From NCBI RefSeq assembly GCF_000430665.1, contig NZ_AUML01000039.1, positions 1 to 46,359 on the forward strand: DNA of 46,359 bases. The letters are read 5' to 3'. The translations under genes were made by a program, and so were the position numbers. The notes under the pieces were generated by a model. That model had not been told where the DNA came from. It saw only the letters and a program-made list of their open reading frames with translations, and ran no database searches. The stretch comes from Aquimarina muelleri DSM 19832 (GTDB lineage Bacteria > Bacteroidota > Bacteroidia > Flavobacteriales > Flavobacteriaceae). Shown piece after piece: positions 8,686 through 17,187 of the stretch (positions within the stretch are counted from its first letter, which is position 1; the number at the start of each line of letters is the position of its first letter).

Positions 8686-9957
8686 ATGAATATTTTAGTA
8701 TTAGGATCAGGAGGTAGAGAACATACATTTGCTTATAAAATCGCCGAAAGCCCACTTTGCAATACGCTATTTGTAGCCCCAGGAAATGCGGGTACTGCAA
8801 ATATTGCAATTAATGTTCCAATAGCAGTAACAGATTTTATTGCAATTAAAGAGCTGGTAATAAAAGAAAAGATAGAAATGGTAGTAGTAGGGCCAGAAGA
8901 TCCTTTGGTGCAGGGTATTAGTGATTTTTTTGCTTCAGACGCCCAGTTAAAACATATTGTGGTTATTGGTCCGTCTAAAGAAGGTGCAAAGCTAGAAGGA
9001 AGTAAAGAATATGCTAAAGAGTTTTTAATCAGACATAATATACCAACAGCAGCATACCAAAGCTTTACAGCAGCTACTGTAAATGAAGGGAAACAATTTT
9101 TAGAAACACTAAAAGCCCCTTATGTACTAAAAGCAGATGGTTTGGCCGCTGGTAAAGGTGTATTGATTCTTCAAAATCTGGAGGAAGCAAAATCTGAATT
9201 GGAGAATATGTTAACCAATAAAAAATTCGGAACTGCAAGTGAAAAAGTAGTAATTGAAGAATTTTTAGATGGTATAGAGCTTAGTGTTTTTGTGCTTACC
9301 GATGGTAAAAATTATGTCACTTTACCAACGGCCAAAGACTACAAACGTATAGGAGAAGGAGATACAGGTCTAAATACAGGTGGTATGGGTGCGATTTCAC
9401 CAGTTCCTTTTGCAGATGAAGCATTAATGACAAAAATCGAAAAACAAATCATTAAACCAACAGTAGATGGTTTAGTCAAAGAAAAAATAGATTATAAAGG
9501 TTTCATTTTTATTGGATTAATAAAAGTAGGAGATGATCCAAAAGTGATTGAATATAATGTTCGAATGGGAGATCCTGAAACTGAAGTGGTATTGCCAAGG
9601 GTAAAAACAGATTTAGTAAAATTATTTACTCATGTAGGATCACAGTCTTTAAACACTATAGAACTTGAATTAGATAGTAGGAGTGCTACAACGGTCATGG
9701 TAGTTTCAGGAGGATATCCAGAAGCTTATGAAAAAGACAAAGAAATAAAAGGTCTAGATACAATTTCTGACTCTATTGTTTTTCATGCGGGTACAAAGCT
9801 TAATAATAAAAAAGTAGTCACTAATGGTGGAAGAGTAATTGCTGTAACTTCGTTTGATGAAGATTTCAGAATGGCACTTAAAAAATCATATCATAATATA
9901 GAAAAGCTACATTTTGATAAAATGTATTATAGAAAAGATTTAGGTTTTGATCTATAG
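8686..9957 (+). CDS. purD: Phosphoribosylamine--glycine ligase (GAR synthetase)
   Basis: This enzyme carries out the second step of purine synthesis: 5-phosphoribosylamine + glycine + ATP to GAR. The 423-residue protein shows the N-terminal MNILVLGSGGREHTFAYKI, the ATP-grasp loop block ADGLAAGKGV, GDTGLNTGGMGAISPVP, and the metal-binding EYNVRMGDPETEVVLPR. Length and order are normal. It stands alone with its own promoter and a strong terminator about 110 bases downstream; the other purine genes are not nearby. Confidence 0.97.
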   Translation: MNILVLGSGGREHTFAYKIAESPLCNTLFVAPGNAGTANIAINVPIAVTDFIAIKELVIKEKIEMVVVGPEDPLVQGISDFFASDAQLKHIVVIGPSKEGAKLEGSKEYAKEFLIRHNIPTAAYQSFTAATVNEGKQFLETLKAPYVLKADGLAAGKGVLILQNLEEAKSELENMLTNKKFGTASEKVVIEEFLDGIELSVFVLTDGKNYVTLPTAKDYKRIGEGDTGLNTGGMGAISPVPFADEALMTKIEKQIIKPTVDGLVKEKIDYKGFIFIGLIKVGDDPKVIEYNVRMGDPETEVVLPRVKTDLVKLFTHVGSQSLNTIELELDSRSATTVMVVSGGYPEAYEKDKEIKGLDTISDSIVFHAGTKLNNKKVVTNGGRVIAVTSFDEDFRMALKKSYHNIEKLHFDKMYYRKDLGFDL

Positions 9958-10063
9958 CACTTCATATAAAGTTTAACCTCTAAGATTTCTTCTAGAAAAT
10001 AAAATATGTTTTTTAGAAATACATCTCACAATTTTTCTCAGAGAAGTAGATTTGGTCACACAT

Positions 10064-10104
10064 AAAAAAAATCCCAGATAGAAACCTCTATCTGGGATTT
10101 TTTA
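10064..10104. terminator. Bidirectional intrinsic terminator
   Basis: ATCCCAGATAGA (10071-10082) pairs perfectly with TCTATCTGGGAT (10087-10098) around an AACC loop. It is flanked by a run of A on the left and T on the right, so it works in both directions. It lies between the convergent purD and DUF6341 genes. Confidence 0.9.
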
Positions 10105-10107
10105 AAT

Positions 10108-10338
10108 TTAATTTAAAAAAGAATGTGCTGTAGGATCTCTATTCTCTTCGTCATTATCATTAAATTTTTTCAATTGCTTCATCCAATATAAAAAAGCAGC
10201 AAAGCCAACTAACATAAATAACCAATTAAGGGTGTTAGCCCCTGTCCAGTTTTCTAATTCTAATGCTCTTAAGGCATCAAAAGGAGCAAATAATACATCT
10301 ACACAAAGGGATGCTATTGCTTCAAAAAAATCTTTCAT
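10108..10338 (-). CDS. DUF6341-family small membrane protein
   Basis: This is a 76-residue protein of unknown function, found across flavobacteria. The sequence starts MKDFFEAIASLCVDVLFAPF and has one clear membrane helix (NTLNWLFMLVGFAAFLYW) and a charged C-terminal tail (KKFNDNDEENRDPTAHSF). The frame is open to an ATG at 10422, but the 10338 ATG gives the start usual for the family as I recall it. Such proteins are sometimes misnamed uracil phosphoribosyltransferase in databases; no PRTase motif is present. It is divergent from the DUF6427 gene; both families are usually neighbours. Confidence 0.7.
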   Translation of the reverse strand: MKDFFEAIASLCVDVLFAPFDALRALELENWTGANTLNWLFMLVGFAAFLYWMKQLKKFNDNDEENRDPTAHSFLN

Positions 10339-10438
10339 AACGTATTTTATATTTTTTATAAAAAGAATAAAGTAGTAAGCTAAAATCTTTTTATAAATTA
10401 GTCTTATGGTAAATAAAAACAATATATATTGTATTGTA

Positions 10439-10446
10439 CAAAAATA
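10439..10446 (-). promoter_or_regulatory. -7 box for the DUF6341 gene (minus strand)
   Basis: CAAAAATA on the plus strand is TATTTTTG on the minus strand, a match to TAnnTTTG. It is about 100 bases upstream of the chosen DUF6341 start and only 12 bases from the divergent DUF6427 start. Confidence 0.35.
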
Positions 10447-10458
10447 TAAAAAATACTA

Positions 10459-11379
10459 GTGTTATCAAGCTTTTTTAGTAAATCTAAGCCTATTAATTAT
10501 ATTGCAGTTGCATTATATATGACTCTATTCTTCAGTATAGCTCATAATAAAAGAGATTTTGAAGTAGATAGTGGTTATTTTTTTTTAAAAGTGCTAAGCC
10601 TTTTTATATATATATTACCAATGCTAGTCCTTAATTTTGTAGCCCAAAAAAATGATCTTACTAATAAAGGAACATTTACCATACTTTTATACGCCTTTCT
10701 TACAGCTATATTTCCAAGAGCATTAATTGATTTTCCTGTCTTATTATCTAATGTGTTTGTGTTGATGGCATTACAAAATATCTTACGTATGCGTAATGAA
10801 AAACATATCAAAGCAAGCATATTTAATGCATCTATATATATTGCTTTAGCATCGTTAGCATATTTTTGGAGTATAGGGTTTTTGTTTTTTGTTTTTTTAG
10901 GAGTATTTTATTTCGAACCTAAAAATTATAGAAATTGGATTATTCCATGTATTGGTATTATTATGGTTTATGTATTTGCTAATTGCATAACATTAATTTT
11001 TTACGATTCTTTTTTTTCACTTAGATCACATATAAAACCTTTTTCTTTTTCATTTCAGAATTATTTAGTAAAAGATCATTTTTTTTCTGTGGGGATATTA
11101 CTAATTTGTATAGTATTCTTCTTTTCTATATATCTTCTTAAATTTGGAAGAAAAGCAGCAAAAAATAAGCCAATTGTACGTATTATAATAGTGTATTTAA
11201 TTCTGGCAATTGGTGTAGGGGTTATTGCTCCAGAAAAGAACACGTCAGAATTATTTTTTATTACCCCACCACTTGCACTAATTGGGACTACATACTTGGA
11301 AATGGATTATCGCCTATTTGTAAAAGAAATTAACATATGGGTGTTCATTTTGTTACCATTTATCTTGATGTTTTTATAA
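10459..11379 (+). CDS. DUF6427-family integral membrane protein
   Basis: This 306-residue polytopic protein of unknown function has about ten hydrophobic segments. It starts with a short SFFSKSKPINYI amphipathic stretch, which is the start I associate with this flavobacterial family. The GTG at 10459 is therefore preferred over the ATG at 10519. No catalytic motif is visible. It is divergent from the DUF6341 gene with a 120-base spacer and is followed by a 240-base gap. Assignment to DUF6427 rests on size, topology and neighbourhood. Confidence 0.65.
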   Translation: MLSSFFSKSKPINYIAVALYMTLFFSIAHNKRDFEVDSGYFFLKVLSLFIYILPMLVLNFVAQKNDLTNKGTFTILLYAFLTAIFPRALIDFPVLLSNVFVLMALQNILRMRNEKHIKASIFNASIYIALASLAYFWSIGFLFFVFLGVFYFEPKNYRNWIIPCIGIIMVYVFANCITLIFYDSFFSLRSHIKPFSFSFQNYLVKDHFFSVGILLICIVFFFSIYLLKFGRKAAKNKPIVRIIIVYLILAIGVGVIAPEKNTSELFFITPPLALIGTTYLEMDYRLFVKEINIWVFILLPFILMFL

Positions 11380-11618
11380 TAGTATTATAGAGCATCCTTA
11401 TATAATAAATACTATTTTAAAATATAATATCTTTGTACCTGTTCTAGAAAATAAGTGTAGCCATATTTTGAGAAGCTAACTATAGTTGTAAAATTTATAT
11501 TTTTGAGTTATAATACACATTTTTTTAGTATAAAAATGGTGTAAGTACTAGAGCAATAAATTTAAGATACACAAAACCCAATCTGTAGAATTACATATTT
11601 TAGAAAATAATAATATAT

Positions 11619-12227
11619 ATGTTTAGTAATAAAGCAAATTCCATTTTTAAAGAAGTTATAGCAAAATATCACGAAATTGATACTGTAGATCAAAAATTCT
11701 TTAACCCTTATGACAGTAAGTCACAAGCAATAGAGCATTTATTGTATCGTAAATGCTGGATAGATACGGTACAATGGCATTATGAAGATATAATAAGAGA
11801 TCCAGAAATAGATCCTATAGCAGCTTTAAAACTAAAAAGACAAATTGATGCATCTAATCAGGATCGAACAGATATGGTTGAATATATTGATAGTTATTTT
11901 TTAGAACAGTATAAAAATATACAGCCAAAGAATAATGCTACTATTAATACCGAGAGCCCTGCATGGGGTATAGACAGGTTATCTATTTTGGCATTAAAAG
12001 TATATCACATGCACGTAGAAACGATTCGGGAAGAAGCAACAGATATACATAAAGATGTATGCCAAAAAAAATTAGATATACTACTGGAACAACAAGTAGA
12101 TCTTTCTACAGCAATAGACACTTTGTTAAAGGATATTGAAAATGGGGATAAATACATGAAAGTGTATAAACAAATGAAAATGTATAATGACGATGAACTA
12201 AACCCTGTATTGCGTGGAGGAAAGTAA
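11619..12227 (+). CDS. DUF4254-family protein
   Basis: This is a 202-residue, largely helical soluble protein without a signal peptide. Conserved-looking stretches are LLYRKCWIDTVQWHYEDIIR near residue 43 and an SPAWGIDRLSILALKVYHM block near 110. They fit DUF4254, a family almost always encoded directly upstream of a GT9 heptosyltransferase-like gene in Bacteroidota. Here the downstream GT9 frame begins 14 bases before this stop, so the two are coupled. A role in lipopolysaccharide core synthesis is inferred from that link only. Confidence 0.75.
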   Translation: MFSNKANSIFKEVIAKYHEIDTVDQKFFNPYDSKSQAIEHLLYRKCWIDTVQWHYEDIIRDPEIDPIAALKLKRQIDASNQDRTDMVEYIDSYFLEQYKNIQPKNNATINTESPAWGIDRLSILALKVYHMHVETIREEATDIHKDVCQKKLDILLEQQVDLSTAIDTLLKDIENGDKYMKVYKQMKMYNDDELNPVLRGGK

Positions 12228-13278
12228 GAATATACAATTAAAAGAATTTACAAGAAATATTTTAGTTATACGTCTTTCAGCAATGGGAGACGTAGCAATG
12301 GTCGTTCCTGTCCTAAGAGTTTTCAGAGCTACTTATCCAGATGTTAAACTAACTGTACTTACGCGAAAATTCTTTGCGCCAATGTTTTCAGATATTGAAA
12401 ACCTTGAGGTATATCCCGCAGAGGTAAACGGAAAACATAAAGGTTTTTTTGGGCTTACCAGATTAGCAAATGAATTAAATAAACTAGGTATAAATGAGGT
12501 AGCAGATGTGCATAATGTATTAAGATCAAATGTATTAAAAACATTATTCTTATTACGAGGAAAAAAAGTTGCTCAGGTAGATAAGGGGAGGGCAGAAAAA
12601 AAAGCACTTACAAGACCCAATAATAAGGTGTTTAAGCAGCTAAAATCAACCCATCAAAGATATGCCGATGTTTTTTCTGCTTTAGGATATCCTATAGATT
12701 TTTTAACCCATAATTTTCCTAAAAAACAAGCATTAACAAAAAACATTCTGTCTTTAACTCAAGGTTCAACCAAAAAATGGCTTGGAATTGCTCCTTTTGC
12801 ACAATATGATAGTAAAACATATCCTTTAGAACTAATGGTTGAGGTTATCGAAACCTTGGACAAAGAAAATCGGTTTGAAATTTTTCTTTTTGGAGGAGGA
12901 AAGAAAGAATTAGATATCCTTAATAATATAGCTAGTAAATATAATAACGTAATTAACGTAGTAAATAAACTTTCTTTTGAAGAAGAGTTAAAACTAATAG
13001 GAAACCTAGATATTATGGTATCTATGGATAGTGGTAATGCACACTTGTCTGCTATGTATGGAGTGCATACTATCACACTATGGGGAGTAACACATCCTTT
13101 TGCAGGATTTATGCCTTTTGCCCAACCAATAGAGAATACTATTTTACCTAATTTGGCAAAATATGATCAAATACCAACATCAATTTACGGTAATAAAATA
13201 CCCTCAGGGTATGAAAAGGTAATGTATACCATTAAGCCCGAGAAGGTTGTAGAAGCAGTTAATAAATTAAGCCTTTAA
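12214..13278 (+). CDS. GT9 glycosyltransferase (ADP-heptose:LPS heptosyltransferase-like)
   Basis: This 354-residue GT-B fold protein is of the kind that adds a heptose or similar sugar to the LPS core on the cytoplasmic side of the membrane. Family blocks are NILVIRLSAMGDVAMVVPVL near the start, GIAPFAQYDSKTYPLE, and the donor-site block MDSGNAHLSAMYGVHTITLWG. It starts at GTG 12214, overlapping DUF4254 by 14 bases; no later ATG precedes the conserved RLSAMGD block. It ends in a 4-base overlap with the convergent reductase gene, the two stops sharing TTTAAA. The sugar donor is not certain. Confidence 0.85.
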   Translation: MEESKNIQLKEFTRNILVIRLSAMGDVAMVVPVLRVFRATYPDVKLTVLTRKFFAPMFSDIENLEVYPAEVNGKHKGFFGLTRLANELNKLGINEVADVHNVLRSNVLKTLFLLRGKKVAQVDKGRAEKKALTRPNNKVFKQLKSTHQRYADVFSALGYPIDFLTHNFPKKQALTKNILSLTQGSTKKWLGIAPFAQYDSKTYPLELMVEVIETLDKENRFEIFLFGGGKKELDILNNIASKYNNVINVVNKLSFEEELKLIGNLDIMVSMDSGNAHLSAMYGVHTITLWGVTHPFAGFMPFAQPIENTILPNLAKYDQIPTSIYGNKIPSGYEKVMYTIKPEKVVEAVNKLSL

Positions 13279-14327
13279 ACATCATCAAAATCTACTTTAA
13301 TGGCAGCAGATGTCGGGTGTGCCTGACAAGCTAATACTAAACCTTCTGCAATTTCTCCATCAGTAAGAATGCTATTTTTTTCCATTACTGCACTTCCTTC
13401 TGTAATTCTACAAATACAAGAACTACACACACCACCTTGGCAAGAATATGGAGCATCAATATCTTTATCTAACGCAGCATCAAGAATAGTCTTTTTTTGA
13501 TCCATGACAAAATTAAATTCTTCATCATCTACGAGAATACAAATACTAGATTTCCCTTCTAAATTAGTATCAATTTCTGTTTTTTCGGCGCTGGTGGTAA
13601 ATAATTCAAAATGAATAGAGTCTTTTTCAACACCTCGTTCAAGTAAAACATCTTTTACGGTATTGATCATTTTTTCAGGACCACATAAATAAAAGGAATG
13701 AAAAGAAAAATCTTTATACTTATTTTTTAACACATAATTTACTATAGGTTTTTCGATTCTACCAAAAAGAGCATTTTTTGGTTCACTTCTGCTATATACA
13801 AACTCAACAAACAAACGATTTACATATTTTGCTTTTAATTCAGATAGTTCGGTATGAAAAATAGTTTCTTCAATAGATTTATTACCATAAACTAATATAA
13901 AACTACTTTTTGGTTCTTCTTCTAAAACAGATTTAATCATACTCATTACAGGAGTAATACCGCTACCAGCTACAAAGGCAACGTAGGTTTGTTTTGCTTC
14001 GGAATTAGGGGTGAGTAAAAAGTTTCCTTCAGGGGAGTGTACCTCCAGAATATCCCCTTCTTTTAATTTAGTATTTGCAATAACCGAAAATAATCCTCCA
14101 GGTATTTCTTTAATAGCAACTTTAAGTATATCACTTTTAGGAGAACTACAAATAGAGTAGGCTCTGCGAATTTCTTTTCCTTCAACAGAGGTTTTTATGG
14201 TAACATATTGCCCTGGAATAAAAGAGTATGTTTCTTTAAGAGCCGATGGTACTTCAAATATAATAGAAACAGCATTAGCAGTTTCTCTAATAATATGTTG
14301 TATTGATAATTTATGAAAGCCTGACAT
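13275..14327 (-). CDS. PaaE-like ferredoxin--NAD(P)H reductase (FAD and 2Fe-2S)
   Basis: This 350-residue soluble flavoprotein passes electrons from NAD(P)H through FAD to a plant-type 2Fe-2S cluster. It has the FAD-binding block RRAYSICSSP (54-63), the nucleotide-binding GSGITPVMSM (121-130), a YLCGPEKM block, and a C-terminal ferredoxin domain with Cys296, Cys301, Cys304 and Cys334 (C-x4-C-x2-C-x29-C). The order FNR domain then ferredoxin is that of PaaE, the reductase of phenylacetyl-CoA epoxidase. No other paa gene lies in the window, so the partner oxygenase is unknown. The gene is monocistronic with its own -7 box. Confidence 0.85.
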   Translation of the reverse strand: MSGFHKLSIQHIIRETANAVSIIFEVPSALKETYSFIPGQYVTIKTSVEGKEIRRAYSICSSPKSDILKVAIKEIPGGLFSVIANTKLKEGDILEVHSPEGNFLLTPNSEAKQTYVAFVAGSGITPVMSMIKSVLEEEPKSSFILVYGNKSIEETIFHTELSELKAKYVNRLFVEFVYSRSEPKNALFGRIEKPIVNYVLKNKYKDFSFHSFYLCGPEKMINTVKDVLLERGVEKDSIHFELFTTSAEKTEIDTNLEGKSSICILVDDEEFNFVMDQKKTILDAALDKDIDAPYSCQGGVCSSCICRITEGSAVMEKNSILTDGEIAEGLVLACQAHPTSAAIKVDFDDV

Positions 14328-14341
14328 TACAGTTTTTTTTG

Positions 14342-14349
14342 CAAAAATA
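14342..14349 (-). promoter_or_regulatory. -7 box of the PaaE-like reductase gene
   Basis: On the minus strand this is TATTTTTG, matching TAnnTTTG. It sits 14 bases before the ATG at 14327, implying a very short leader. Confidence 0.4.
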
Positions 14350-14527
14350 GTAAATACAGTAGAAGAGGTTAGGTTTTATTATGAAATTATTAGCAAATCT
14401 ATAGTTGTGTCTAAATCAAAATTTCACTAAATTCTAATCTTTTTTGCATTTTTAAGTAATGTTCTCTATTGTTTTTGTGTAACAAAAAAACATTTTTACT
14501 TACTAAATAGTATAAACACCCTTCCTT

Positions 14528-16000
14528 ATGTTTAAACATTTCATTATTTTACAATGGAAATCTTTTTGGCGCTCAGCTTCTTTAACTTCAGGGTTATTTA
14601 TGAAGTTGTTTATAGGGTTTTGGGCGATATGGGTTATTGTTATGGTAGTTTCTGGAGGTATAGGAGCTTATTTTTTTATTGAAGAAAACCTAAATTTAGA
14701 TCCATTAGATACTATAAACAGGTTTTTGATATACTGGTTTATATTTAACCTATTGCTTCGATATGCTTTGCAGAAAATGCCAGTAATTAATATTAAACCC
14801 TTATTACTCCTTCCGTTTAAGAAAAAGAAGATAGTGTCCTTTGCCTTTGGTAAAACAATTTTTTCATTTTTTAATATAATTCATACGTTCTTTTTTATTC
14901 CATTTTCTATAGTATTAATACAAAATGAATACCCTGTTCTTAACGTATTATTATGGAACATAGGATTAGTTGCATTAATTTACTGTAACAATTTTTTGAA
15001 CATTATTTTGAATAAAAAAGACAATCTTATATTTATTATAGGAGGTGTTTTAGCCGTTTTTGGAACATTACAATATTTAGAATACTTTGATATTACAACC
15101 TATACAACTCCTTTCTTTACTACACTATACCAGATTCCTTTTTTATCAATAGTACCCGTCATTACTTTGATATTGCTATGGATAATATCTTTTAGGTCTT
15201 TTACAAAAGATTTATATCTGGATGCTGGCTTGGCTAGCAAAACAAATACTGTGAAGACGGAGAACTTGGATTGGTTAAACAGATTTGGTAAAACCGCAAC
15301 TTTTCTTAAAAATGATATAAAGTTGATAAAAAGAAATAGAAGAGCTAGATCTACAATTATAGTTAGTTTTTTATTCTTGTTCTATGGGTTATTGTTTTTT
15401 ACGGGAGCTGTAGAAACCTATGATGGACCAATTTGGAGGATTTTTGCAGCAATTTTTATTACGGGGGGATTTTTGCTAGGTTTTGGGCAGTTTGTCCCTA
15501 GTTGGGATAGCTCTTATTATCCATTAATGATGACTCAAAACATTCGTTATAAAGAGTATTTGTCCTCAAAATGGTGGTTAATGGTAATTGCAACATTAGT
15601 TTCTACGGTTTTAGCATCTGGATACTTATATTTTGGATGGGAGGTTTATCTGGTTATAGTCGTAGCGGCGATTTATAATATAGGAGTAAATTCTCATATA
15701 GTATTATGGGCAGGAGCTTATGTAAAAACACCAATTGATTTAGCGAGTAACAAATACGCATTTGGAGACAAGCAAGCATTTAACATGAAAACTATGATGT
15801 TGGCATTCCCCAAAATGGCATTGCCAATGTTATTGTATGCCATAGGCTATTATGCCTATAGCCCTTATTTGGGATATGCTTTGGTGGCAATTGCAGGAAT
15901 AGCAGGCTTTGCGTTCAAAGATGCAGTTTTTAGTAAAATAGAAAGAATTTATAAAACAGAGAAGTATAAAACACTCGCGGCATACAAACAAACAAAATAA
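14528..16000 (+). CDS. DUF5687-family ABC transporter permease
   Basis: This 490-residue membrane protein has roughly ten to twelve hydrophobic helices and a cytoplasmic stretch around residues 225-275 rich in basic residues. It matches DUF5687 permeases of Bacteroidota, which form an ABC-2-like exporter with a separately encoded ATPase. The ATPase gene starts 4 bases past this stop. The substrate is unknown. The downstream region carries a bacteriocin-like peptide gene, so peptide export or immunity is possible, but DUF5687 exporters are widespread without such peptides. Confidence 0.8.
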   Translation: MFKHFIILQWKSFWRSASLTSGLFMKLFIGFWAIWVIVMVVSGGIGAYFFIEENLNLDPLDTINRFLIYWFIFNLLLRYALQKMPVINIKPLLLLPFKKKKIVSFAFGKTIFSFFNIIHTFFFIPFSIVLIQNEYPVLNVLLWNIGLVALIYCNNFLNIILNKKDNLIFIIGGVLAVFGTLQYLEYFDITTYTTPFFTTLYQIPFLSIVPVITLILLWIISFRSFTKDLYLDAGLASKTNTVKTENLDWLNRFGKTATFLKNDIKLIKRNRRARSTIIVSFLFLFYGLLFFTGAVETYDGPIWRIFAAIFITGGFLLGFGQFVPSWDSSYYPLMMTQNIRYKEYLSSKWWLMVIATLVSTVLASGYLYFGWEVYLVIVVAAIYNIGVNSHIVLWAGAYVKTPIDLASNKYAFGDKQAFNMKTMMLAFPKMALPMLLYAIGYYAYSPYLGYALVAIAGIAGFAFKDAVFSKIERIYKTEKYKTLAAYKQTK

Positions 16001-16004
16001 ATCG

Positions 16005-16700
16005 ATGATAACAATATATAATCTCACCAAAATATATAAAGGAAATACCGTATTGAATATAGAACATTTGGAAATACAAAAAGGAAAAAGTTTTGGTCTT
16101 GTAGGGAATAATGGAGCAGGAAAAACAACCTTGTTTAGTACATTATTAGATTTAATACAACCAACAACGGGGTATGTCGAAAACAATGGTATTAAAGTGA
16201 ATGAAAGTGAAGAGTGGAAATCTATTACTTCGGCATTTATAGACGAAACATTTTTAATTGGATATCTAACTTCGGAAGAGTATTTTTATTTCATAGGAGA
16301 ACTTCGTGGTCAAAAAAGACCAGATGTAGATGCTTTATTATCCAAATTCGAAGATTTTTTTCATGGAGAAATTTTAGGTCAAAAAAAGTACCTAAGAGAT
16401 CTTTCTAAAGGAAATCAAAAAAAAGTAGGTATTGTCGCGACACTTATTGGTAATCCAGAAGTTATTATTTTAGACGAACCATTTGCCAATCTGGATCCAA
16501 CTACCCAGATTAGATTAAAAAAAATAATTAAAGAATTATCTGCAAACCCAAACACTACCATTTTAATATCTAGTCACGATTTAATACATGTTACCGAAGT
16601 CTGTGAGCGAATTGTGGTTTTGGACAAAGGGGTTGTAGTAAAAGATCTAGTAACATCAGAAGAGACATTAAAAGAACTTGAAGGGCATTTTAACAAATAA
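16005..16700 (+). CDS. ABC transporter ATP-binding protein
   Basis: This 231-residue nucleotide-binding subunit presumably pairs with the DUF5687 permease 4 bases upstream. It has Walker A GNNGAGKTT (34-42), the signature LSKGNQKK (133-140, a variant of LSGGQ seen in CcmA-type ATPases), Walker B VIILDEPFANLDP (153-165) and the switch His191 in SSHD. All catalytic elements are intact. Its last 65 codons and the flanking 3' DNA recur at 18226-18419 as the left end of a tandem duplication. Confidence 0.92.
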   Translation: MITIYNLTKIYKGNTVLNIEHLEIQKGKSFGLVGNNGAGKTTLFSTLLDLIQPTTGYVENNGIKVNESEEWKSITSAFIDETFLIGYLTSEEYFYFIGELRGQKRPDVDALLSKFEDFFHGEILGQKKYLRDLSKGNQKKVGIVATLIGNPEVIILDEPFANLDPTTQIRLKKIIKELSANPNTTILISSHDLIHVTEVCERIVVLDKGVVVKDLVTSEETLKELEGHFNK

Positions 16701-16718
16701 TATAATTAATACCACAAA

Positions 16719-16743
16719 AATAATGAGGTTTTACCGTAGTATT
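16719..16743 (+). repeat. Imperfect hairpin after the ABC ATPase gene (unit A)
   Basis: AATAATGAGGT and ACCGTAGTATT flank a TTT loop and pair with three mismatches in eleven. In unit B (18438-18462) the same element pairs almost perfectly. It lies 19 bases past the ATPase stop and is not followed by a T run, so it may be a weak terminator or an RNA-stability element. Confidence 0.4.
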
Positions 16744-16911
16744 AAATATAAAATTAGCACTACATTTACGTATAAATAATTCCTACCCTTAATCATAAAT
16801 ATCAAATACAATTAGTGTCAATTGTTCTAGATATATATGTTACCAATTAATACTATGTATGTAATACACTGTTTTTTTAGCAAAACAGATGATAAATGGT
16901 ATTATACGATT

Positions 16912-17091
16912 ATGTTAAAAAATGTTTTAAAAATTGAAGGGGTTACTGTTCTTAAAAGAGAAGCGAAGTTAGTGGTAAAAGGGCAATCTTGTTTTGATGA
17001 TGCTTGGGATTATGGGACTAGGTGGAATAATATAACTGGTGGCAGTGCTTACAAAGCAATGGACGATTTTTACGCGGCTAATTGTATGTAA
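16912..17091 (+). CDS. Small peptide with bacteriocin-like leader (copy A)
   Basis: The 59-residue product starts MLKNVLKIEGVTVLKREAKL and continues VVKGQSCFDDAWDYG. An N-terminal hydrophobic/charged leader ending in a glycine (KG at 23-24), followed by a short core with cysteines near its start (Cys27) and its end (Cys58), resembles Bacteroidota bacteriocin or RiPP precursors. In those the leader is removed after a Gly-containing site during export. I start it at ATG 16912; the frame is open to 16837, but the leader pattern begins here. Thirteen bases past the stop is a terminator-like hairpin. No modification enzyme or peptidase gene is adjacent. The ABC exporter upstream and the GLPGLI gene downstream are the candidate partners. 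Confidence 0.6.
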   Translation: MLKNVLKIEGVTVLKREAKLVVKGQSCFDDAWDYGTRWNNITGGSAYKAMDDFYAANCM

Positions 17092-17104
17092 ACAGTAATT
17101 TTGT

Positions 17105-17134
17105 TCGGGATTTCTTAACCGTAATCCCGATTTT
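17105..17134 (+). terminator. Hairpin terminator after peptide gene A
   Basis: TCGGGATT (17105-17112) pairs perfectly with AATCCCGA (17123-17130) around a 10-base loop and is followed by TTTT. It lies between the peptide gene and the GLPGLI gene, so it would limit read-through and give a short abundant peptide mRNA. Confidence 0.65.
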
Positions 17135-17187
17135 AGTATTATGCCAAACCTTTGTTACCTAAATGAGTAATTTGAAAAAACCAAGAT

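Noticed and set aside
10108..10338. Uracil phosphoribosyltransferase
   Set aside because: At 76 residues with a membrane helix and no PRPP-binding motif, it cannot be a PRTase; the name seems to be a database carry-over.
11428..11505. TATCTTTG (11428) and TATTTTTG (11498) as promoters of the DUF4254 gene
   Set aside because: Both match TAnnTTTG but lie more than 110 bases from the start in very AT-rich DNA without a -33 partner, so chance is likely.
13275..14327. Part of a phenylacetate degradation operon
   Set aside because: The reductase is PaaE-like, but no paaABC, paaG or paaK gene is in the window; the neighbours are LPS and ABC genes.
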